Positions 17,061 through 26,463 of a stretch of 64,000 nucleotides of DNA are shown here, in pieces. Source of the DNA: Alphaproteobacteria bacterium (lineage in GTDB: Bacteria; Pseudomonadota; Alphaproteobacteria; Sphingomonadales; Emcibacteraceae); contig NVTE01000003.1 of NCBI GenBank assembly GCA_002401455.1, forward strand, positions 193,187 through 257,186, given 5' to 3'. Below the pieces are notes generated by a model. The model saw only the letters and a program-made list of their open reading frames with translations, was not told the DNA's origin and searched no databases. Both the position numbers and the translations under genes were made by a program. Numbering within the stretch: the stretch's first letter is position 1; the number at the start of each line of letters is the position of its first letter.

Positions 17061-18290
17061 ATGTACATCAGTATTCTTGGAATTATCGTATTACTCGGTC
17101 TGGCGTTTCTTCTGTCGGGGAATAAAAAAGCCATCAACCTTCGGGTGGTGGGCAGTGCCTTTGTGCTACAGGTCGCGGTGGCCGTCTTTGTGCTGGTGGT
17201 GCCCGTGGGCAAGGATATCCTGCAGGGCATGTCCAATGGCGTCAACAAGGTGATCAATTATTCCAATGTGGGCATTGATTTCCTCTTTGGTAATCTGGCA
17301 GACACAAGCAGTTTCGGTTTTATTTTTGTGGTCAAGGTCCTGCCGATCATCATTTTTGCCTCGGCCCTGATGGCGGTGCTGTATCACCTGCATATCATGC
17401 AGTGGGTGGTCAAGATTTTTGGCGGTGCCCTTCATAAGATTATCGGCACGAAGCGGGTCGAATCTCTCTGTGCGGCGGCGAATATATTCTTAGGACAGAC
17501 CGAGGCACCACTGGTTATCCGGCCGTATCTCGGCCGGATCAGCGATGCCCAGTTCTTCACCGTGATGGTGTCGGGGCTGGCCTCCATATCGGGGACCATT
17601 CTGGCCGGTTATGCCGCCATTGGGGTCAGTATGGATTATCTGATCGCGGCCAGCTTCATGGCGGCCCCGGGCGGATTGCTGATGGCCAAGATAATCATGC
17701 CCGATACCGATCCTGAGGAATCCGATGCTCATCTGCTGGAGGTCGACAGTTTTGATGAGGGCGAAAAACCAGCCAATGTCATCGAAGCGGCGGCCAATGG
17801 CGCGGCTGACGGGCTGAAGCTTGCGGCCAATATTGGCGCGATGCTGCTGGCCTTTGTCGCCCTGATTGCCATGTTGAACGGCATGCTCGGCGGTATTGGC
17901 GACTGGTTCGGCTATGGCGACCTGACCTTCAACATGATTCTGGGTAAAATTTTCGCCCCGCTGATGTTTCTGATGGGGGTGCCGTGGGCCGAGGCCGATG
18001 TGGCCGGTAACCTGATCGGCACCAAGCTGATCCTGAATGAGTTCGTGGCCTATATTGAGCTGTTCAATCTGCCCGAGGGCGCGCTGAGCCCACACTCGAC
18101 CATGGTCGTGACGTTTGCCCTTTGTGGCTTTGCTAATTTGAGTTCGATCGCTATACTCATGGGGGGATTTGGCGTCCTGGTGCCAAAACGCCGCCATCTG
18201 ATCGCCAAATGGGGACTGAAGGCGGTGGCCGCTGGCTCCCTGTCCAACCTGATGAGTGCCGCATTGGCGGGCCTGTTGATCGCAGCTTAA
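17061..18290 (+). CDS. nupC: concentrative nucleoside transporter, NupC/CNT family
   Basis: A 409-residue cation-coupled nucleoside importer of the inner membrane with about ten hydrophobic segments. Family hallmarks are the substrate-binding helix-turn region NIFLGQTEAPLVIRPYL, the phrase SGLASISGTILAGYAAIGV, and the C-terminal TFALCGFANLSSIAI. A soluble loop around LLEVDSFDEGEKPANVIE links the two halves. It lies within the deo operon and brings in the nucleosides that PunA, DeoB and DeoC break down. Nucleoside specificity (purine or pyrimidine) cannot be read here; neighbours favour purines. Confidence 0.94.
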   Translation: MYISILGIIVLLGLAFLLSGNKKAINLRVVGSAFVLQVAVAVFVLVVPVGKDILQGMSNGVNKVINYSNVGIDFLFGNLADTSSFGFIFVVKVLPIIIFASALMAVLYHLHIMQWVVKIFGGALHKIIGTKRVESLCAAANIFLGQTEAPLVIRPYLGRISDAQFFTVMVSGLASISGTILAGYAAIGVSMDYLIAASFMAAPGGLLMAKIIMPDTDPEESDAHLLEVDSFDEGEKPANVIEAAANGAADGLKLAANIGAMLLAFVALIAMLNGMLGGIGDWFGYGDLTFNMILGKIFAPLMFLMGVPWAEADVAGNLIGTKLILNEFVAYIELFNLPEGALSPHSTMVVTFALCGFANLSSIAILMGGFGVLVPKRRHLIAKWGLKAVAAGSLSNLMSAALAGLLIAA

Positions 18291-18309
18291 CAAGAAAGAA
18301 TAATCCAGT

Positions 18310-20253
18310 ATGACCGATTCCGTGACCTATGACGTGCCTGCAGAATTTGCCGAGAACAGCCATATCAATGACGCGCAATATCAGGCGCTCTATCAACAGT
18401 CCATGGATGATCCGGAGGCCTTCTGGGGTGCGGCGGGTAAGCGGATCGACTGGATCAAGCCCTATACGGAGGTCAAGGATGTCTCCTTTGCCAAGGATGA
18501 CCTGCATATCAACTGGTATGCTGACGGCACCCTGAACGCCAGTGTCAACTGTATTGACCGCCATCTGCCCGAACGTGCCGAGCAGACGGCGATTATCTTC
18601 GAAGGTGATGAGCCGTCCTCTTCCCTGAAGATCAGCTATCAGACCCTCTATGAAAAAACCTGCCGGTTCGCCAATGTGCTGAAAAGCCGGGGCGTGAAAA
18701 AAGGCGACCGGGTGACGATCTATATGCCGATGATTCAGCAGGCTGTCTATGCCATGCTGGCCTGTGCCCGGATTGGTGCGGTGCATTCGGTGGTCTTTGG
18801 TGGTTTCTCGCCTGAGGCGCTGGCCGGCCGGATTGTCGACTGTGACAGCCATGTGGTGATCACCGCCGATCAGGGCATTCGCGGCGGCCGTGCGGTGCCG
18901 CTGAAAACCAATGTGGATGAGGCGCTGGACAAGGACGGGGTCGAGGTCAGCACCGTGATCGTGGTCCGTCACTCCGGAGCCAACGTGCCCATGAAAGAAG
19001 GCCGTGACATCTGGTATCAGGATGAGGCAGAAAAATTCCCCGCTGAATGTGAGCCGGAAGAAATGAACGCCGAAGATCCGCTGTTCATTCTCTATACCTC
19101 AGGCTCCACCGGCCAGCCGAAAGGCGTGCTGCATACCACCGGCGGCTATATGGTGTATGCCTCCCTGACCCATGAACTGGTGTTTGATTATAAGGACGGT
19201 GATGTCTATTGGTGCACCGCCGATGTGGGCTGGGTCACCGGCCACAGCTATATCGTTTATGGCCCGTTGGCCAATGGCGCGACAACATTGGTGTTCGAAG
19301 GCGTGCCGACCTATCCCGATGCCTCGCGCTTCTGGCAGGTCTGTGACAAGCATAAAGTCAATATCTTCTATACCGCCCCGACAGCTCTGCGCGCCCTGAT
19401 GGGCAGCGGTAATAGTTATGTCGAAGCCTGTGACTTGTCGTCCCTGCGCGTGCTGGGTACGGTGGGCGAGCCGATCAACCCGGAGGCCTGGGACTGGTAT
19501 TATAAGGTGGTCGGCAAGGAAAAATGCCCGATCGTTGATACCTGGTGGCAGACGGAAACCGGCGGCATCATGATCACGCCGCTGCCCGGCGCCACCGCCC
19601 TGAAGCCCGGCTCCGCCACGAAGCCTTTCTTTGGTGTCCAGCTGGAACTGGTCGATGAAAGCGGTACGGTTCTCGAGGGGGAGGCCGAAGGTAACCTGGT
19701 GATTACCGACAGCTGGCCCGGTCAGATGCGCTCGGTCTACGGCGATCATGAGCGCTTTGTCATGACCTATTTCTCGACCTATGCCGGCAAATATTTCACC
19801 GGTGACGGTTGTCGCCGGGACGCGGACGGCTATTACTGGATTACCGGCCGGGTTGATGACGTGATTAATGTCTCCGGTCACCGCATGGGCACGGCTGAGG
19901 TCGAAAGCGCCCTGGTCGCTCATCAACTGGTCGCCGAAGCTGCGGTTGTTGGTTACCCCCACGACATCAAGGGCCAGGGCATTTATGCCTATGTCACCCT
20001 GATGGCGGAAATCGAAGGCTCCGACGATCTGCGTCAGGAGCTGAAGAAATGGGTACGCAAGGAAATCGGACCGATCGCCCAGCCGGACAAGATTCAGTTC
20101 GCCCCCGGCCTGCCGAAAACCCGGTCCGGCAAGATCATGCGCCGGATTCTGCGCAAAGTGGCCGCCAACGAGCATGAAAATCTGGGCGATATCTCAACCC
20201 TGGCCGACCCCTCAGTGGTGGCTGATATCATTGCCAACCGTAAGAACAAATAG
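18310..20253 (+). CDS. acsA: acetate--CoA ligase
   Basis: A 647-residue acetyl-CoA synthetase of the usual length. It makes acetyl-CoA from acetate, ATP and CoA through acetyl-AMP. Motifs in order: [19 protein letters not shown] (P-loop), [10 protein letters not shown] (adenylate binding, acetate pocket), [19 protein letters not shown] (hinge), and the catalytic lysine in the terminal [14 protein letters not shown], which is also the site acetylated in this family. It is 20 bases after nupC and completes deoxyribose to acetyl-CoA. The acetate symporter-like genes converge on it with a 7-base gap. Confidence 0.96.
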   Translation: MTDSVTYDVPAEFAENSHINDAQYQALYQQSMDDPEAFWGAAGKRIDWIKPYTEVKDVSFAKDDLHINWYADGTLNASVNCIDRHLPERAEQTAIIFEGDEPSSSLKISYQTLYEKTCRFANVLKSRGVKKGDRVTIYMPMIQQAVYAMLACARIGAVHSVVFGGFSPEALAGRIVDCDSHVVITADQGIRGGRAVPLKTNVDEALDKDGVEVSTVIVVRHSGANVPMKEGRDIWYQDEAEKFPAECEPEEMNAEDPLFILYTSGSTGQPKGVLHTTGGYMVYASLTHELVFDYKDGDVYWCTADVGWVTGHSYIVYGPLANGATTLVFEGVPTYPDASRFWQVCDKHKVNIFYTAPTALRALMGSGNSYVEACDLSSLRVLGTVGEPINPEAWDWYYKVVGKEKCPIVDTWWQTETGGIMITPLPGATALKPGSATKPFFGVQLELVDESGTVLEGEAEGNLVITDSWPGQMRSVYGDHERFVMTYFSTYAGKYFTGDGCRRDADGYYWITGRVDDVINVSGHRMGTAEVESALVAHQLVAEAAVVGYPHDIKGQGIYAYVTLMAEIEGSDDLRQELKKWVRKEIGPIAQPDKIQFAPGLPKTRSGKIMRRILRKVAANEHENLGDISTLADPSVVADIIANRKNK

Positions 20254-20260
20254 GGCGCAT

Positions 20261-22045
20261 TCAGTCAGACAGATGATGGTGGTAGGCGGCACCGGCTCCC
20301 TTGGGAATTCGGATGCTCTCGACCATCTCCTGTATGTGGGCCGGCGGTGCAGCAGTAAAACGGCTGACGCTAAAGGCGATGATGAAGTTCAGGCACATGC
20401 CGAGGGTGCCAATGCCCTCCGGTGAGATGCCAAACAGCCAGTGGTCGGCGGTATTGGCTCCCGGGTTAATAAACTTGAAATAGATGATATAGGACGCGGT
20501 GAAGGCGATGCCGCTGACCATGCCGCTGATGGCGCCTTCCTTGTTCATGCGTTTGTAAAATATCCCCAGAATGATCACTGGGAAGAAGGACGAGGCGGCC
20601 AGGCCAAAGGCAAAGGCCACCACCTGGGCGACAAAACCCGGCGGATTGATACCGAAATAACCGGCAATGGCAATGGCAACCGCCGCCGCCATGCGGGCAT
20701 ACATCAGTTCCTGTTTATCACTGATGTTCGGCAGGAGGATTTTCTTGAACAGATCGTGGGAGATCGAGGTCGAGATCACCAATAGCAATCCAGCCGCCGT
20801 CGATAGCGCCGCCGCCAGACCCCCGGCCGCCACCAGGGCGATCACCCAGTTGGGCAGCCCGCCGATTTCCGGATTAGCCAGCACGATAATATCCCGGTCA
20901 ATATACAGCTCATTGTCGCCGGCAGTGGGCGCGTTATGGAGCAGCCGCTGGCCGTGCTTGCCCCGGGCTTCGGAATACGCCGGTTTGCCGTCAAAGGCCT
21001 TACCCGCGACATATTGAATTCTGCCGTCGTCATTCTTATCGATCCAGCCAATCAGGTTGCTGTCTTCCCAGTTCCGGAACCATTCAGGAGTCGTGCTATA
21101 TTCGGCGTTGCTGACCGTATTGATCAGGTTAACCCGGGCGAAGGCGGCGATGGCCGGGGCGGTGGTATAGAGGATCGCGATCAGCACCAGGGCATAACCA
21201 GCTGAAATCCGGGCATCCTTGACTTTGGGCACGGTGAAAAAACGGATGATCACATGGGGCAGGCCAGCGGTGCCGACCATCAGGGCGGCGGTGATGAAGA
21301 AGATGTCGATGGTCGATTTACTGCCGTCGGTATAGGTGCCAAAGCCCAGTTGCTCACTCAGGCCATCAAGCTTATCCAGCAGATAGACGCCCGAGCCGTC
21401 CGTCAGGGTGCTGCCCAGGCCAAGCTGGGGCACCGGATTGCCGGTCATCATGATCGAGATGAAGATCGCCGGCACCATGAAGGCAAAGATCAGCACACAA
21501 TATTGCGCGACCTGGGTATAGGTGATGCCCTTCATACCGCCGAGCACGGCATAGAAAAACACCACCGTCATGCCGATCAGGACCCCGGTCTCAATCTCAA
21601 CCTCGAGAAAGCGGGAGAAGACAATGCCGACCCCGCGCATCTGCCCGGCGACATAGGTGAAGGAGATGAAGATCGCACAGACCACCGCCACCAGCCGGGC
21701 GGTATCGGAATAATAGCGGTCGCCGACAAAATCGGGCACGGTGAATTTACCAAATTTGCGCAGGTAAGGGGCGAGGCACAGGGCCAGCAGCACATAGCCG
21801 CCGGTCCAGCCCATGAGATACATGCCGCCGTCCCGGCCCATGAAGCTGATCAGCCCGGCCATGGAAATAAAGCTTGCCGCCGACATCCAGTCCGCCGCCG
21901 TCGCCATGCCATTAGCCAGCGGATGGACATTACCCCCGGCAACATAAAACTCATCCGTCGACCCGGCCCGGGCCCAGATAGCAATGCCAATATAAAGCGC
22001 AAACGTCAGCCCGACGATCAGGTAAGTTAGGGTTTGGATATCCAT
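20261..22045 (-). CDS. sodium:solute symporter, ActP/VC_2705-like
   Basis: A 594-residue symporter of the SSS family with about 13 transmembrane segments. Na+-site regions are near ATAADWMSAASFISMAG and the C-terminal core AAALSTAAGLLLVISTSISHD. Between about residues 305 and 390 it has a long extracytoplasmic insertion with the EF-hand-like loop DKNDDGRI (336-343). This insertion, together with an accompanying DUF4212 small subunit, marks the VC_2705-like subfamily. Related ActP proteins carry acetate and short carboxylates, and acsA lies just beyond. Start overlaps the small-subunit stop by one base (TAATG). Confidence 0.9.
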   Translation of the reverse strand: MDIQTLTYLIVGLTFALYIGIAIWARAGSTDEFYVAGGNVHPLANGMATAADWMSAASFISMAGLISFMGRDGGMYLMGWTGGYVLLALCLAPYLRKFGKFTVPDFVGDRYYSDTARLVAVVCAIFISFTYVAGQMRGVGIVFSRFLEVEIETGVLIGMTVVFFYAVLGGMKGITYTQVAQYCVLIFAFMVPAIFISIMMTGNPVPQLGLGSTLTDGSGVYLLDKLDGLSEQLGFGTYTDGSKSTIDIFFITAALMVGTAGLPHVIIRFFTVPKVKDARISAGYALVLIAILYTTAPAIAAFARVNLINTVSNAEYSTTPEWFRNWEDSNLIGWIDKNDDGRIQYVAGKAFDGKPAYSEARGKHGQRLLHNAPTAGDNELYIDRDIIVLANPEIGGLPNWVIALVAAGGLAAALSTAAGLLLVISTSISHDLFKKILLPNISDKQELMYARMAAAVAIAIAGYFGINPPGFVAQVVAFAFGLAASSFFPVIILGIFYKRMNKEGAISGMVSGIAFTASYIIYFKFINPGANTADHWLFGISPEGIGTLGMCLNFIIAFSVSRFTAAPPAHIQEMVESIRIPKGAGAAYHHHLSD

Positions 22046-22404
22046 TATTTTTTCTCCCCCTCATCGTCACGCTCGGAAATGCTGTCGAGGAAGCTTTGAT
22101 CGTGCTGATAATAATCGTCATCCTCGACATACTCATCGGCGTCTTCGTGGACGTCGTATTTGCGGTCGAGCTGGTTCATTTTATGGACATAGATGAAGAT
22201 CAGGACGACGAAGACATAGATCGCGCCCTGCTGGGCCATCCAGAAGCCGAGGCGGAAGCCGAAGAACCTGAATTCATTCAGTTCATCAACAAACAGGATG
22301 CCCATGCCGAAGCTGGCGATGAACCAGACCGCCAGCAGGATCAGCATCAGGCGGATATTCTCTCGCCAATAGGCTTTAGCGTTATCGTTCTGTGAAACCT
22401 CCAT
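22045..22404 (-). CDS. DUF4212 symporter small subunit
   Basis: A 119-residue protein with two transmembrane helices (about 18-40 and 58-77) containing ILFVDELNEFRFFGFRLGFW between them, followed by a charged cytosolic tail rich in Asp, Glu and His. DUF4212 proteins precede VC_2705-type symporters and are taken to be their small subunit. Here the stop overlaps the symporter ATG by one base, so translation is coupled. The tail after residue 80 is longer and more acidic than I would expect. Confidence 0.9.
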   Translation of the reverse strand: MEVSQNDNAKAYWRENIRLMLILLAVWFIASFGMGILFVDELNEFRFFGFRLGFWMAQQGAIYVFVVLIFIYVHKMNQLDRKYDVHEDADEYVEDDDYYQHDQSFLDSISERDDEGEKK

Positions 22405-22471
22405 CGACCAGCCCTCTTTTTATTTATCAGGGAAAAACCTTAGCAAATGTTTGAGGTCATTGACACAAAAA

Positions 22472-22762
22472 TTAAATCAACTGCTTGCCGAGCAGGAAAA
22501 TTAGCATGATGATGCCGAGCACAATGAACAGATAGATGTTAAAACCCTTGTTCCAGCCTTTGGAGGCGGTGCGCAGGTTCAGGTAATAGCGCAGGATCAG
22601 CATGGACTTGACCCAGGTGATCAGGCCCAAAGACAGGACCAGGCCTGCGGTCAGGGCGGCGTCCGATGTCGCCCGGCCCGACATCATGGTGCCGATGGTC
22701 AGGGCCATCAGGACCACCCAGCAGAGGATCAGGGTTCGGGTGCTTGGATTCTTGAAATTCAT
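22472..22762 (-). CDS. cytochrome c oxidase subunit IV family protein (NorF-like)
   Basis: A 96-residue protein with three hydrophobic segments: LILCWVVLMALTIGTMM, TAGLVLSLGLITWVKSMLIL and IYLFIVLGIIMLIFLL. This is the small COX4/prokaryotic subunit IV pattern seen in NorF. It directly follows a subunit III-like gene of NorE type with 12 bases between them. No subunit I or II gene is in the window, so the partner oxidase or nitric oxide reductase must be encoded elsewhere. Confidence 0.75.
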   Translation of the reverse strand: MNFKNPSTRTLILCWVVLMALTIGTMMSGRATSDAALTAGLVLSLGLITWVKSMLILRYYLNLRTASKGWNKGFNIYLFIVLGIIMLIFLLGKQLI

Positions 22763-22774
22763 GTTTCGTCTCTC

Positions 22775-23383
22775 CTAGCGCAGCAGATAAATCAGGGGGA
22801 ACAGGATAATCCAGATCAGGTCAACCATATGCCAGAAACTGGCCCCGATCTCCAGATTTTCCGCACTGTCTTTCCAGCCGACAATGATCAGGATGATAAT
22901 GCCAAAGACCACATGAAAGGCATGAAAGCCGGTCAGCAGGAAATAGAGGGTATAGAAAGTATTGGTCTCAAGACCGATGCCTTGCGAGAATTTTTCGCCG
23001 TATTCGATAAATTTAACCCACAGGAATACCAGGCCAAGGACAATGGCCGCCGCCAGCCACCGGCGCATCAGGCGCTGTGATCCTTTCTGCTGGGCGGTGA
23101 CTGCCAGCGCCACACACAGACCGCTGGTCACCAGAACCATGGTGTTAATGCCGCCGAGCACCCGGTTCAGGCTGTCCTGGGACTGGGTAAAGACTTCCGG
23201 CTGCAGGATATGGGCGACGGCAAAGCCGATGAAGGAAACGCCAAAGACTACAAGCTCGCTCCAGATCAGCACCCACATCATGGGGTTGCCGGGCAGGCGG
23301 GACAGGGCCCCCCAATCGTCGGATGGAGGAGTCGGGTGCTGGACTTGATCTTGGGCCGTTGTCGCCGGGGGGGTCGTTTCCAT
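22775..23383 (-). CDS. cytochrome c oxidase subunit III-like protein (NorE-like)
   Basis: A 202-residue heme-copper oxidase subunit III homologue with five transmembrane helices. The N-terminal soluble part runs to PGNPMMWVLIWSELVVFG; the C-terminal FHAFHVVFGIIILIIVGW and FWHMVDLIWIILFPLIYLL are family-typical. Five helices and the short length point to the NorE-like branch. I choose ATG 23383 with AGGA 11 bases upstream; the frame extends to a TTG at 23446, which seems too far. Forms an operon with the subunit IV-like gene. NorE/NorF pairs are known as accessory proteins of nitric oxide reductase, but no norCB is present here. Confidence 0.85.
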   Translation of the reverse strand: METTPPATTAQDQVQHPTPPSDDWGALSRLPGNPMMWVLIWSELVVFGVSFIGFAVAHILQPEVFTQSQDSLNRVLGGINTMVLVTSGLCVALAVTAQQKGSQRLMRRWLAAAIVLGLVFLWVKFIEYGEKFSQGIGLETNTFYTLYFLLTGFHAFHVVFGIIILIIVGWKDSAENLEIGASFWHMVDLIWIILFPLIYLLR

Positions 23384-23507
23384 AGTCACTGTTGTCCTGA
23401 ATTTTATATCACGGGCTTTATCTGATATTATGGGGGCATTTGACAAGAAGTATTTCTGTGGCTACAGATCAATCTCTTATCAATACCGGAAAATGAAGAG
23501 ACAGCAG

Positions 23508-23990
23508 ATGGACAAAGAACAGAAATATATCGAGGTCAGCCAGCAGGTCCTGGCCGTCACCGAGGGCGAATCCAGCCTGATCGCCCGCATGGCGACGGTG
23601 TCCTGCCTGTTGTCGGAAGCTTTTGATGATTTTTTCTGGACCGGCTTTTATCTGGTCGATGAGGCTAAAGGGGACGAGCTGGTGGTTGGGCCCTATCAGG
23701 GCTCGCTCGGCTGTCTGCGCATTGCTTTTGGTCGCGGGGTTTGTGGCGCGGCGGCGGCCCATGGTCAGACCCAGGTCGTGGATAATGTTCATGATTTCCC
23801 CGGTCACATCGCCTGCGACAGCCGCAGCCTGTCCGAGATCGTAGTGCCGGTTTTTACCCCCGCTGGAAAGCTGATTGCGTTGCTTGATGTGGACAGTGAA
23901 AGCGTGGCCACTTTCGATGAAATCGACCAACGTTACCTGGAACAGATGATGGCAGATGTTTTTGCCCGTTGCACTCTTGGCTCAGATTAG
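23508..23990 (+). CDS. msrC: free methionine-(R)-sulfoxide reductase (GAF domain)
   Basis: A 160-residue single GAF-domain enzyme that reduces free methionine-R-sulfoxide in the cytoplasm. The three family cysteines are present: Cys69 in GSLGCLRI, Cys79 in GRGVCGAA and Cys103 in GHIACDSRSLSE. The flanking WTGFYLV and VVPVFTP also fit. I start at ATG 23508, which matches the E. coli protein in length; in-frame ATGs further upstream at 23493 and 23430 lack a good ribosome site. Divergent from the oxidase subunit genes; next to ettA by 49 bases. Confidence 0.93.
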   Translation: MDKEQKYIEVSQQVLAVTEGESSLIARMATVSCLLSEAFDDFFWTGFYLVDEAKGDELVVGPYQGSLGCLRIAFGRGVCGAAAAHGQTQVVDNVHDFPGHIACDSRSLSEIVVPVFTPAGKLIALLDVDSESVATFDEIDQRYLEQMMADVFARCTLGSD

Positions 23991-24039
23991 GTAATAAGGG
24001 GGAAATTTATTAACCCCTTTATAGAGTGAAGAGCGACAA

Positions 24040-25719
24040 ATGGCGTCTTATCAATATAGTTATGTGATGAAGGGTCTGAGCAAGACCTACCCCGGTTCGA
24101 AACCAATCCTGAAGGATGTGACCCTGTCTTTCATGCCCGATGCCAAGATCGCTGTGATCGGTGTCAATGGCGCCGGTAAGTCAACTCTGATGCGGATCAT
24201 CGCCGGTCAGGACCCGGATTTTCAGGGGGAAGCCTGGGCCGCAGAGGGCATCAAGGTCGGTTACCTGGAGCAGGAGCCGCATCTTGACCCGGAAAAGAAT
24301 GTCTTTGAAAATGTCATGGAAGGCCTGGGTGAGCTGAAGGCCATCGTCGATGAATTCAATGCCATCAGCCTGAAATTCGCTGAGCCTATGACTGATGATG
24401 AGATGAATGACCTGATCGCCAAACAGGGCGAATTGCAGGAAAAAATCGACGCCGCCGATGCCTGGGACCTGGACAGCCGGGTTGAGCTGGCCATGGAAGC
24501 GCTGCGCTGTCCGCCAAAGGATTCCGATGTCACCATCCTGTCCGGGGGCGAGCGTCGCCGGGTGGCCCTGTGCCGCCTGCTGCTGGCTAAGCCTGAAATC
24601 CTGCTGCTTGATGAACCAACCAACCATTTGGATGCGGAATCCGTGGCCTGGTTGGAAAACCATCTGAAAGAATATGCAGGCACCATCATTCTGGTGACCC
24701 ATGATCGCTACTTCCTTGATAATGTGGTTAACTGGGTGCTGGAAATTGACCGGGGCCGGGCGATCCCGTACCAGGGTCATTATTCTGACTGGCTGGAACA
24801 GAAAGAAAAACGCATCGCCCTCGAAGATAAGGTTGAAGCGTCCCGCAAGAAAACCATGAAGCGGGAACTGGCCTGGATTCGTCAGTCCCCCAAAGCCCGT
24901 CAGGCCAAAAGCAAGGCCCGGATCAATGCCTATGATGATCTGCTGGCGGCGGCCCAGGATGGCCGCAATTCTGATGCCCAGATCCAGATTCCGGTCGGGC
25001 CCCGTCTCGGTAACCTGGTGATTGAAGCCAAGGACCTGAAAAAAGCCTTTGGCGACAAGCTGTTGATTGATGGCCTGAACTTTAGCCTGCCGCCGGGCGG
25101 TATCGTTGGGATTATTGGGGCCAACGGCGCGGGTAAAACCACATTATTCAAGATGATCACCAAGGTGGAGCAGCCTGATGAGGGCGCGCTGCGGGTCGGG
25201 GAAACCGTGGTCCTGGGCTATGTGGACCAGAGCCGTGATGACCTGGATGATAAAAAGACTGTGTGGGAAGAAATTTCCGACGGGCTTGATGTCTTTAACT
25301 TCAATGGCCGGGATGTTCATACCCGGGCTTACGTCGGTAACTTTAACTTCAAGGGTACCGATCAGCAGAAGAAGCTCGGTCAATTGTCCGGCGGGGAGCG
25401 CAACCGGGTCCATCTGGCCAAGATGCTGCGGACACCGGCCAATGTGCTGCTGCTCGATGAACCAACCAATGACCTTGACGTGGAAACCCTCAGTGCCCTG
25501 GAAGCGGGTCTGGAAGATTTCGCCGGTTGCGCCGTTATCATCTCGCATGATCGCTGGTTCCTCAACCGGATCGCCACCCATATCCTGGCCTTCGAAGGCA
25601 ATTCGGAAGTGGTCTGGTTTGAAGGCAACTATGAGGATTATGACAAGGACCGGCACAGAAGACTGGGGTCCGCGGCCGACCGTCCCCACAAACTGCAATA
25701 TAAAAAGCTTACCCGTTAA
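24040..25719 (+). CDS. ettA: energy-dependent translational throttle protein EttA
   Basis: A 559-residue ABC-F protein with two ATPase cassettes and no membrane part. First Walker [14 protein letters not shown], signature [15 protein letters not shown], Walker [13 protein letters not shown]. The linker (P-site tRNA interaction motif) region around [20 protein letters not shown] is followed by the second cassette, with [28 protein letters not shown] and [16 protein letters not shown]. Length and linker match EttA, which binds the ribosomal E site and gates the first elongation step according to the ATP/ADP ratio. Start has GAAGAG 7 bases upstream. Confidence 0.96.
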   Translation: MASYQYSYVMKGLSKTYPGSKPILKDVTLSFMPDAKIAVIGVNGAGKSTLMRIIAGQDPDFQGEAWAAEGIKVGYLEQEPHLDPEKNVFENVMEGLGELKAIVDEFNAISLKFAEPMTDDEMNDLIAKQGELQEKIDAADAWDLDSRVELAMEALRCPPKDSDVTILSGGERRRVALCRLLLAKPEILLLDEPTNHLDAESVAWLENHLKEYAGTIILVTHDRYFLDNVVNWVLEIDRGRAIPYQGHYSDWLEQKEKRIALEDKVEASRKKTMKRELAWIRQSPKARQAKSKARINAYDDLLAAAQDGRNSDAQIQIPVGPRLGNLVIEAKDLKKAFGDKLLIDGLNFSLPPGGIVGIIGANGAGKTTLFKMITKVEQPDEGALRVGETVVLGYVDQSRDDLDDKKTVWEEISDGLDVFNFNGRDVHTRAYVGNFNFKGTDQQKKLGQLSGGERNRVHLAKMLRTPANVLLLDEPTNDLDVETLSALEAGLEDFAGCAVIISHDRWFLNRIATHILAFEGNSEVVWFEGNYEDYDKDRHRRLGSAADRPHKLQYKKLTR

Positions 25720-25742
25720 ATTTAATCCGGTAGATCATTTTC

Positions 25743-25773
25743 AAGGCCAGGAGCACCGCTTCTGGCCTTTTTT
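25743..25773 (+). terminator. rho-independent terminator after ettA
   Basis: AAGGCCAG (25743-25750) pairs with CTGGCCTT (25762-25769), followed directly by further T to 25773. It lies 24 bases past the ettA stop. Confidence 0.92.
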
Positions 25774-25952
25774 GTCGCCATCTTGTCAAAATCCTTAATC
25801 CCTGATATGGTCTCTCTCTAAAGTAGTATTCACTGCTTTATCCTATTTGTTTTGTTTCCTGAGTTTGTTGAGTTTTGCACTTTTCTGGCGGCCCATTTGT
25901 GTCCGTCAGCCGTTCACGCAGTTTCACAATAACCCATAAGGAGGGACGTAAA

Positions 25953-26399
25953 ATGTATAGAGTGATCATTCTTTCAGCCATCATGGCTGTCTTTGGCCTG
26001 TCACAAATGGCCTTGTCTGCTGATTTGCCTAAAGCCAGTAAAAGGGAAAATGTTGAATATTATGAAGTTGTCTATGTAAAATATAAAGTCGGCAAGGCTG
26101 AGGATGCCTTTCGCATGATTAAAAAATATTTCATTCCGGCCAGTGAAGCCGCCGGTACCCTTGAACCCTATGTGATTAACTTTCAGACCGGACCGTGGGA
26201 TGTGGCCTTGTTCTGGACCCGGAATAGCATGGGGGACTTCGACTGGTCGATCAGCCCGGATAATGAAAAATGGTTTGCCGCCTTTGTTAAACAGACCGGC
26301 AGCATGGAAAAGGCCCAGGCCATACTGGACAAATATTATGATCTGATCGCCGAAAATCGTGTGGATATGGCCTATCATAAGATGACCCCCAAGGACTAG
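25953..26399 (+). CDS. exported protein of unknown function
   Basis: A 148-residue protein with a clear Sec signal peptide (MYRVIILSAIMAVFGLSQMALSA, cleavage likely before DLPKA), so periplasmic. I start at ATG 25953 because it has the strong ribosome site AAGGAGGG; a longer open frame to the left lacks one. The mature part begins with a strand-like run YYEVVYVKYKVGKAEDAFRM and has FQTGPWDVALFWTR in the middle. The alternation resembles dimeric alpha-beta barrel (NIPSNAP/ABM-like) folds, but I cannot assign a family. Flanked by terminators, so probably a single-gene unit. Confidence 0.75.
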   Translation: MYRVIILSAIMAVFGLSQMALSADLPKASKRENVEYYEVVYVKYKVGKAEDAFRMIKKYFIPASEAAGTLEPYVINFQTGPWDVALFWTRNSMGDFDWSISPDNEKWFAAFVKQTGSMEKAQAILDKYYDLIAENRVDMAYHKMTPKD

Positions 26400-26431
26400 G
26401 GGCCTCAATAAAGATAGCTGGGGCTGTCAAG

Positions 26432-26459
26432 GCTGACGGGGTGCTGCTGCCCCGTTAGC
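26432..26459. terminator. probable bidirectional terminator
   Basis: GCTGACGGGG (26432-26441) pairs with CCCCGTTAGC (26450-26459), with one mismatch. It lies between the convergent exported-protein gene and mlaA. On the plus strand it is followed by TTCTTTAA, a weak T tract. Confidence 0.6.
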
Positions 26460-26463
26460 TTCT

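Noticed and set aside
19099-20175. 358-codon minus-strand open frame opposite acsA
   Set aside because: It lies wholly inside acetyl-CoA synthetase and resembles no protein.
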